A stretch of 64,000 nt of DNA from Eucalyptus grandis. Taxonomy: Eukaryota > Streptophyta > Magnoliopsida > Myrtales > Myrtaceae. The position numbers and the translations under genes are program-made. The stretch covers positions 25,136,940 to 25,200,939 of the forward strand of contig NC_052621.1 in the NCBI RefSeq assembly GCF_016545825.1, read 5' to 3'. This document shows, piece after piece, positions 58,491 through 64,000 of the stretch; the first letter of the stretch is position 1, and every line of letters begins with the position of its first letter. The notes beneath the pieces are model-generated. The model saw only the letters and a list, made by a program, of their open reading frames with translations. It ran no database searches and had not been told where the DNA came from.

Positions 58491-60953
58491 GGTTGGGAGG
58501 GAGGCGTGCGACTAAGACGGTTGGGCACAATGAGGAAAGTCAGATGCATGACACCTGGTCGATGTCCTTTGGAAGGAGAATGCGGAGTGAGGTAACTCAT
58601 GACTACTGTTTTCCGGTCGGAATGTGGAGGAAGAGATGCAATGGAAAAGAGGAATAAGGCTTTCTAGGATTTGGATGAAAGTGAGAAATGACTTAAACCG
58701 TATAAGAAACCATTGCCAGAATATGCAAATCAAATATATAGAAAATGGACTTTACTTGTGTAATAGTCTTGTTATTACTCTTGAGTAACAATAGAACTTG
58801 AATTCTTCTTCTTCTTCTTCTTCTTCTTACTTCTTGTAGAAAATGATTACTTTTGCGTGAGTGCAACATTTAAAGAAATAAACCCAATGACATTATTCAG
58901 AAAAAAATAAAGTTATAGGGTAATTTAACTGCAAATTTTAGATGGTGAAATATAAGTTCTAAATAAAATAAATAAAATTTAAGAGTCCGTAACTAGAGAA
59001 AGTTACATATCCAATATGTAAATTATCTACATATATATCTATTAGACTTTATTTTCAAAGTTTTTTTTATATTAGGTAAGGTATACTGGAAACCCAAGTG
59101 TATTTGACACAACACCTTCTCCACTGAGGAAAGGGATAGATTTAGAGGTAATGTCAAGTTAGGACCAACAATCCTTGTTTAGTGCAAGTTCTCCCAAAGT
59201 CTTACCTCGCACAATGTTGAGATATTAAATTTTGATTTACCCAACTAAAATTTTATATTAGGAGTTGAGATAAACTAGAAACCAAGTTAGATATTGGAGT
59301 ACACATCACTTTCTACATAACTAGAAATCTAGAGTCTTAGACTTGATTACACTTCTTTACTAACTAGTGCCATTCCAAAACTTGATTATTTGTTAACTAA
59401 GTATCACATGCAGTTTTTTTTTTTGTTCAATCATTACTCTTAAAGTTTATGTCCAATAAGTGTCCTATGTAATGTTTTTATATTTATTATGGTCCTAAAA
59501 TGTAATCTAACCATTCAATTAAAACAGGAAAATCACAATAAAAAAATAATATACAAGAATTACAATCGATTCACTCAAAGATAGTAGTGAAAGGATAGCC
59601 AACGAATGAATGCAATAAAAAAAAAAGCCCGACAAGAAATGGGCAAAGAATTTAACAGTCTTGTTATCATGAGCTTAGTTTGAATTGATTTCAATTTCTT
59701 TTCTAAAGGATTGACCTTCTAAAACTAAACAATATCAAATGTGTCTACTAAAACCCTTAACCATGTGTACACTAACTAAATGAAACTTCTAATTTTCTTT
59801 ATTAATTTCTTTATTTTATTTTATTTTATTATTTATTATTTATTTCTAGATATGGGCCACGGATACAAGTTAGGGCTCTCATATCAAGCCCCCTCAATCT
59901 AATTAACCCATTTCCCTAAAATTCAAATGCAGCCCAAATATATTTTAATGAAGTTAAGCCCAAACTTTCCGACACTGTTCAAGCCCAAAATTCATTATTG
60001 AACCTTAATCGAGCCTATCTTGAAGGACGACTACTCCAAGAACGCACTCTAATTCTGTTTTCCAATATAAAACCAATCCTCTTATTCTGCCCTTTTCTTA
60101 TTTATGGTTTTATCATGCAGTTGTTATTATTATTATTATTCGTCGTTTGCATATCATTACCGAGAAACCTTGATGACTCATTTTCAATCTTAAACAATTA
60201 AAATTTCAACAATAATTCATATCGGATTGGAAATCACACAATTTATCATCGGCCCTTTGCCAATCTACGGAACATGATTATCAACCACCTCAATGTGTTG
60301 CTAGATAATCGCCGCACTCGTTGGTCACCATCATCCACCCATCTCGATTTTCTATTAACTCAATAATATCTCATTCATAGAACTCGAAATGTACAGCTAA
60401 TATTTATAGAGACATACCCGCGCAAACGAGATCGGAGCACAGAAATCGGACCGTATGATCGAATCGTTTCCTCGGACGCCCACCGCAGAACCACGACAGC
60501 AGGCAAACCATCCGGAAATAAAAGAAAAGAATATGTCAGTTGCAGTTAACAGATAAAATCTCAGAAAATCGTATTTGATGAATCATGAGGCAACCGATGA
60601 CATACAAAACAACATCGGGCTGTCTTCGGATCGAACAAAAAATAGGCGTCATATCACTTATATTTCTCTGCGACATCTCCTCAGACGTAATCAATATCGA
60701 GCGAGGGTTCTGGATGGAACGTTATAGTAATGTTTGGATCTGACACCATCGCATCAAGATTTCAAGTCAAACCATGAACAAAAGCTTCAATATCAGTCAG
60801 ATTTCCTGCGAACATAACCATGACGTTATTTTTTTATATTTTTTCGATCAAAGATTGAACCGAGATGATGAGTACTTGGATCTCACCTCCTCTTTTGCTC
60901 GCATCTTCATCTTCTTCGGACGCCAGCGAAAGGGAGAGAAAGCGAGAGTTAGC

Positions 60954-60988
<35 letters not shown>

Positions 60989-62900
60989 GCTCTTCCGTTT
61001 TTGAGGGGGCTTCAAGGACTCTGGTCATTTGAACTTTGATAAGATGGGATTTCTCTGTTGAGATTTCGTGGGTTTGAATGGGTCAAAGAAGCGAGAATCT
61101 CGGATATGGCAGCGCTAACCGTCGCCAACGGAAGACTAATCGGACTGACTTAACAACTCTATTTCTTCTTCTTCTTACTTTTTTTTTTTAATGAATGCTT
61201 AACTGATCGACACAAATTTAGGTGCCAATGATAATTTATTGTGTAATAGTGTTGAGGCTAAACATTGTGCAATTCGGGTATAAGTTGCAAGACTAGGAAA
61301 CACTTGAGATGAGGGAGGAGTCTTTAATCTTTGAACTCGAAACTTTTAGGCTGATTCGGGATTTTTTTATCCATGACCTTGTACTTAAGTAAGTATCAAA
61401 TACATTTCATAGTTGACTTAATAAGTGTCGGATCAATTTGTGTAATTGACTAATCGTGAAAAATAAACTAATGAACCAAAACTCATCAACTTAACATTAT
61501 TTTTATCTTAAAAATATCCCCAACTAAAAAATACGTGGTTTTTTTTAGAAACCTTAGTTTCACTTTGGTTGTTTGCTAAATAAATTTTCTTTAAAGTACA
61601 AAAGCTATTTTTTTGGTCGAAAAGTACAAAAGCTAATTCAAAATTCGGAAACAAAACTAAGTGAAGGATAAGCATGTGTGTTTCGAATTAAAGTTGTAGT
61701 GTCTAAAATTTAGTGAATATTAAGGGAAGCTTATTCAAGGAATAAATTAAGTCACCCTTGAAATTATCTTGATCTAATTTTGAATTGAATTGAAAGATAA
61801 TGCATTAATTACATTATTAACTAGAAGTTATATTTCAAAATCTGAGTATCATTCATGTATTAATATATATTTCTTGTTTTGACTTCATCACAAACTACAT
61901 CGATAAACCTATATATTTAAAGTTACTTTATTTTTAGAGAATAAAACCCCAAATTATACTCATTATAACATATTTACCGTAATTTTTTTTTTTTTGCATG
62001 ATACAATAAATCCTAAACTTATACCTATGGGATACATTTACCCCTCGTCAAGATTTCACCAATGAACACCACTAAAATCCGCGTTGACATTGCACTCATG
62101 TGGCTTCTCGCGTCTTTTTGGCTGAAAAATCAAATATGTCCTAAGGGCACAAGTTTGGAGTTTTTGATGTTACAAAATAAATTTGGGGTAGATGTGCTAA
62201 ATTGGGCATAGTTTGAGGTGTTTTCTGTTTTTTTTTTCCTTATTTTTATATGGTTTTTACAAATTTAAAATCAATGAGATGAATTCAAAGATACAAGTGT
62301 TTTAGAAGGATTATAGAAATTTATTTCAAAATATTTTATCCTGCTCTTTATCAATATTATTGATCAAATACATTTAAAGATGATTTTCTTTATTTATTTT
62401 CAGTTTTAAATTTAAATCTAAAAAGTGATAGATGTGTAAGCATGACAAGTCACTAAACTAATCATACTTGGTTGAATTTAGGCTACGTGCACATGATGAG
62501 CAAAGGAGCAGTTATGGCTTTGTTGACTCTTAAATTTTACTCGACAAATTAAGCAATAAGTTATTGTAAAACGTTAAAAAAAGAAGAATAAGTAAATAGT
62601 GCTCAAAAGAAGTCAAAAAGGAATAATGAATAATAAATAAATAAAGATATATAACGAATAAAAAATAACAAAAGGACAATTCGATCTTGGTCCAACTCGC
62701 ACAGTTGACATCTGCGTGCTTGAGGATATGATTTTCTATGCACAAAAAAAACATAAGAATTGAGCAAAAATCCTCTTTTTGGTTCCCTCTCCTTTGCCGA
62801 TAACCCCTGGCCACCAGCTCCGACAACCACAACCTTATCATCGGTCGTCGCTCACACAACGGAGAGAGACCCATTGAGACATTCCAGAGAGTATTTTTTT
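58491..62900. other. Non-coding core and spacer of unit A3
   Basis: Collinear with A1 3,396-7,500. No gene. Includes a (TTC)n tract (58,806-58,827), a (GA)n tract (60,956-60,984) and a micro-insertion at 61,608. Confidence 0.6.
61608..61620 (-). mobile_element. 13-bp LINE-tail insertion with perfect 15-bp TSD
   Basis: TTTTTTTGGTCGA is flanked by perfect 15-bp repeats AAAGTACAAAAGCTA (61,593-61,607 and 61,621-61,635). A1 (about 6,264) and A2 (about 31,615) carry the single-copy empty site. The reverse complement, TCGACCAAAAAAA, is the terminal sequence of the LINE family here. It is interpreted as an extremely 5'-truncated retrotransposition product. Confidence 0.75.
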
Positions 62901-63420
62901 GAGTGACATCACCAAAATTTCTTTCAGAAGATTGACATCTAAAGAGTTCTTTCTCGTTTTTGTATCATCTTCGTGCCCAAGGTGACTCAGCCATCATCAG
63001 ACTGCTACTCCGGAGAAGCACCTGTTCTTCACTATTGACGAAGTCTCACAGGTTACGATTTGCTAATTCGTTCACCATTGCGGATCAAATGGCTGAAAAT
63101 CGTGAAATACTCAACTTGATTTTCAAAGTCTTTCACCACCGATTGTTGCCACCGACGTGTTTGGGACCTCCTCTTGTCAGTTCAACAGTCAATCGAGCTT
63201 GGCCGGGTGAGGTCTGAATCCTAAGCATAAGGTTTGGAATCCGAGTCTTACCGCGAAGATCCCAAGTTAGACTCCACGGATCTTGATTGTGACCTCGAAG
63301 TCTTGGTTCGAGCACTAGAGTGCTAGGTCCACCCAGCAAAGTCCTAAGCTAGGTTTGAGGGCCCTACGTTCGTGCTCCGGACAATGGCGATAATCATGTC
63401 GGTGGGGAGGTCAAGTTGGG
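62901..63420 (+). other. Counterpart of the unknown ORF-like stretch, A3
   Basis: The frame 62,960-63,217 ends with the same STVNRAWPGEV peptide as A1 7,626-7,967, but has lost an internal segment. No domain recognised. Confidence 0.25.
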
Positions 63421-64000
63421 ATTTTAAATATTGAAAATTCCAATCCTTAGGAGACGTAAATCATTTATGGTAATTTACGTCTTGTTATATTTTTCCTAGA
63501 TTCAGAAAGAAAAAAAAAAAAAAAAATCCGGTCCATCATTTTACTTTCAAAAGATATCAAAAAGAAAAAAGAAATGGAGAAACATTTTTTCGATAACCGG
63601 ATTATACGAGACAAACAAAGTAAAATGACGTTTCTTAAAATATCACGTCATTACTACAGTGCTCAAAGCACTCGAGTCATCTCCGATACTTCGTCTGTAA
63701 TTTTTCCATGATCAGCGCTTCTCGTTTTCTTCTTTCGTTTTTCCGCCACATCCTGTACCTTTTTGTGCCACCAAAGTTTTCTTTCTTCTCAAGCGTCAGT
63801 CATTGGATCCATGAAGCAACCCTTCAGATCTAAAGAGCCGCTATCCTCGCCCCCCTAAAAAAAGGAGGAACGTGCCCCTTGCTTTGGCTTTTCAATTCAG
63901 AAAGGATAAGAATAAAGTATATCACTTTGTCCCTCTCCTGAATAAAGAAGTCTAATTGAGCATTTGAAACATGTGTTGAGAATCTCATCAGTCATCAGTC
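63421..64000 (+). promoter_or_regulatory. Upstream region of a third ERF copy, cut by window end
   Basis: Matches 8,171-8,743 of A1 and 33,430-33,990 of A2 up to the CATCAGTCATCAGTC motifs. It carries CATGTG (63,970-63,975), like A1. TATA box and coding sequence lie outside the window. Confidence 0.6.

Larger units (their letters stand above)
55421..64000. repeat. Tandem segmental duplicate, unit A3 (truncated by window end)
   Basis: Collinear with A1 and A2 up to the window edge. The last 300 bases match the ERF upstream region. The expected ERF start would be about 180 bp beyond the end. Confidence 0.9.

Overview
This is an AT-rich nuclear segment from a dicot plant. The evidence is an ethylene-response-factor (AP2/ERF) gene with a plant TATA box, fragments of PGG-domain (ankyrin/ITN1-type) membrane proteins, a CC-NBS-LRR (NB-ARC) relic, plant L1-type LINEs, and LTR-element and MITE debris typical of angiosperms. 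The GC-rich 'gaggg/ccctcg' repeat islands remind me of Myrtales genomes, but that is an impression only. No bacterial, organellar or CRISPR features are present.

The layout is dominated by duplication. A composite block made of unit A (degenerate PGG fragments, a long non-coding stretch, then one or two ERF copies) and unit B (non-coding sequence homologous to the middle of A, two DNA-transposon insertions, and an NB-ARC pseudogene) is present as A1 (1-11,590), B1 (17,637-22,860), A2 (about 24,226-37,060), B2 (about 37,195-43,560) and A3 (55,421 to the window end). A3 is cut off about 180 bp before the expected start of its first ERF. A and B share a homologous core of about 2.4 kb, so B is an older partial copy of A.

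The only gene I would call potentially expressed is the ERF at 8,923-9,600. Even this has a one-base deletion at the end of its AP2 domain, shared with its A2 paralogue, which replaces the C-terminus. The A2 copy carries a further frameshift. The second ERF copy in each unit (10,565-11,395 and 36,040-36,867) is a clear pseudogene. All PGG and NB-ARC sequences are broken.

Mobile elements explain most of the rest. They include a nearly full-length but decayed LINE (11,592-17,140), a truncated LINE (22,861-23,860), very short LINE-tail insertions with target-site duplications (22,014; 42,464; 61,608), Mutator-like long-TIR elements in both B copies, Tourist-like MITEs in both B copies, a tRNA-type SINE found only in A2 (35,313-35,506), and an A2-specific insertion carrying a captured fragment resembling the NCL sodium/calcium exchanger. 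Between B2 and A3 lies a Tat/Ogre-like LTR region (from 44,079) with two minisatellite arrays, interrupted by a 3.38-kb solo LTR (46,049-49,432) with a perfect 5-bp target duplication. A satellite-like array with a period of roughly 570-615 bp (53,505-55,470) leads into A3, and parts of it precede A2 and A1.

Functionally the window is a decayed tandem ERF cluster shaped by segmental duplication and transposition. I did not find a convincing new multi-gene system.
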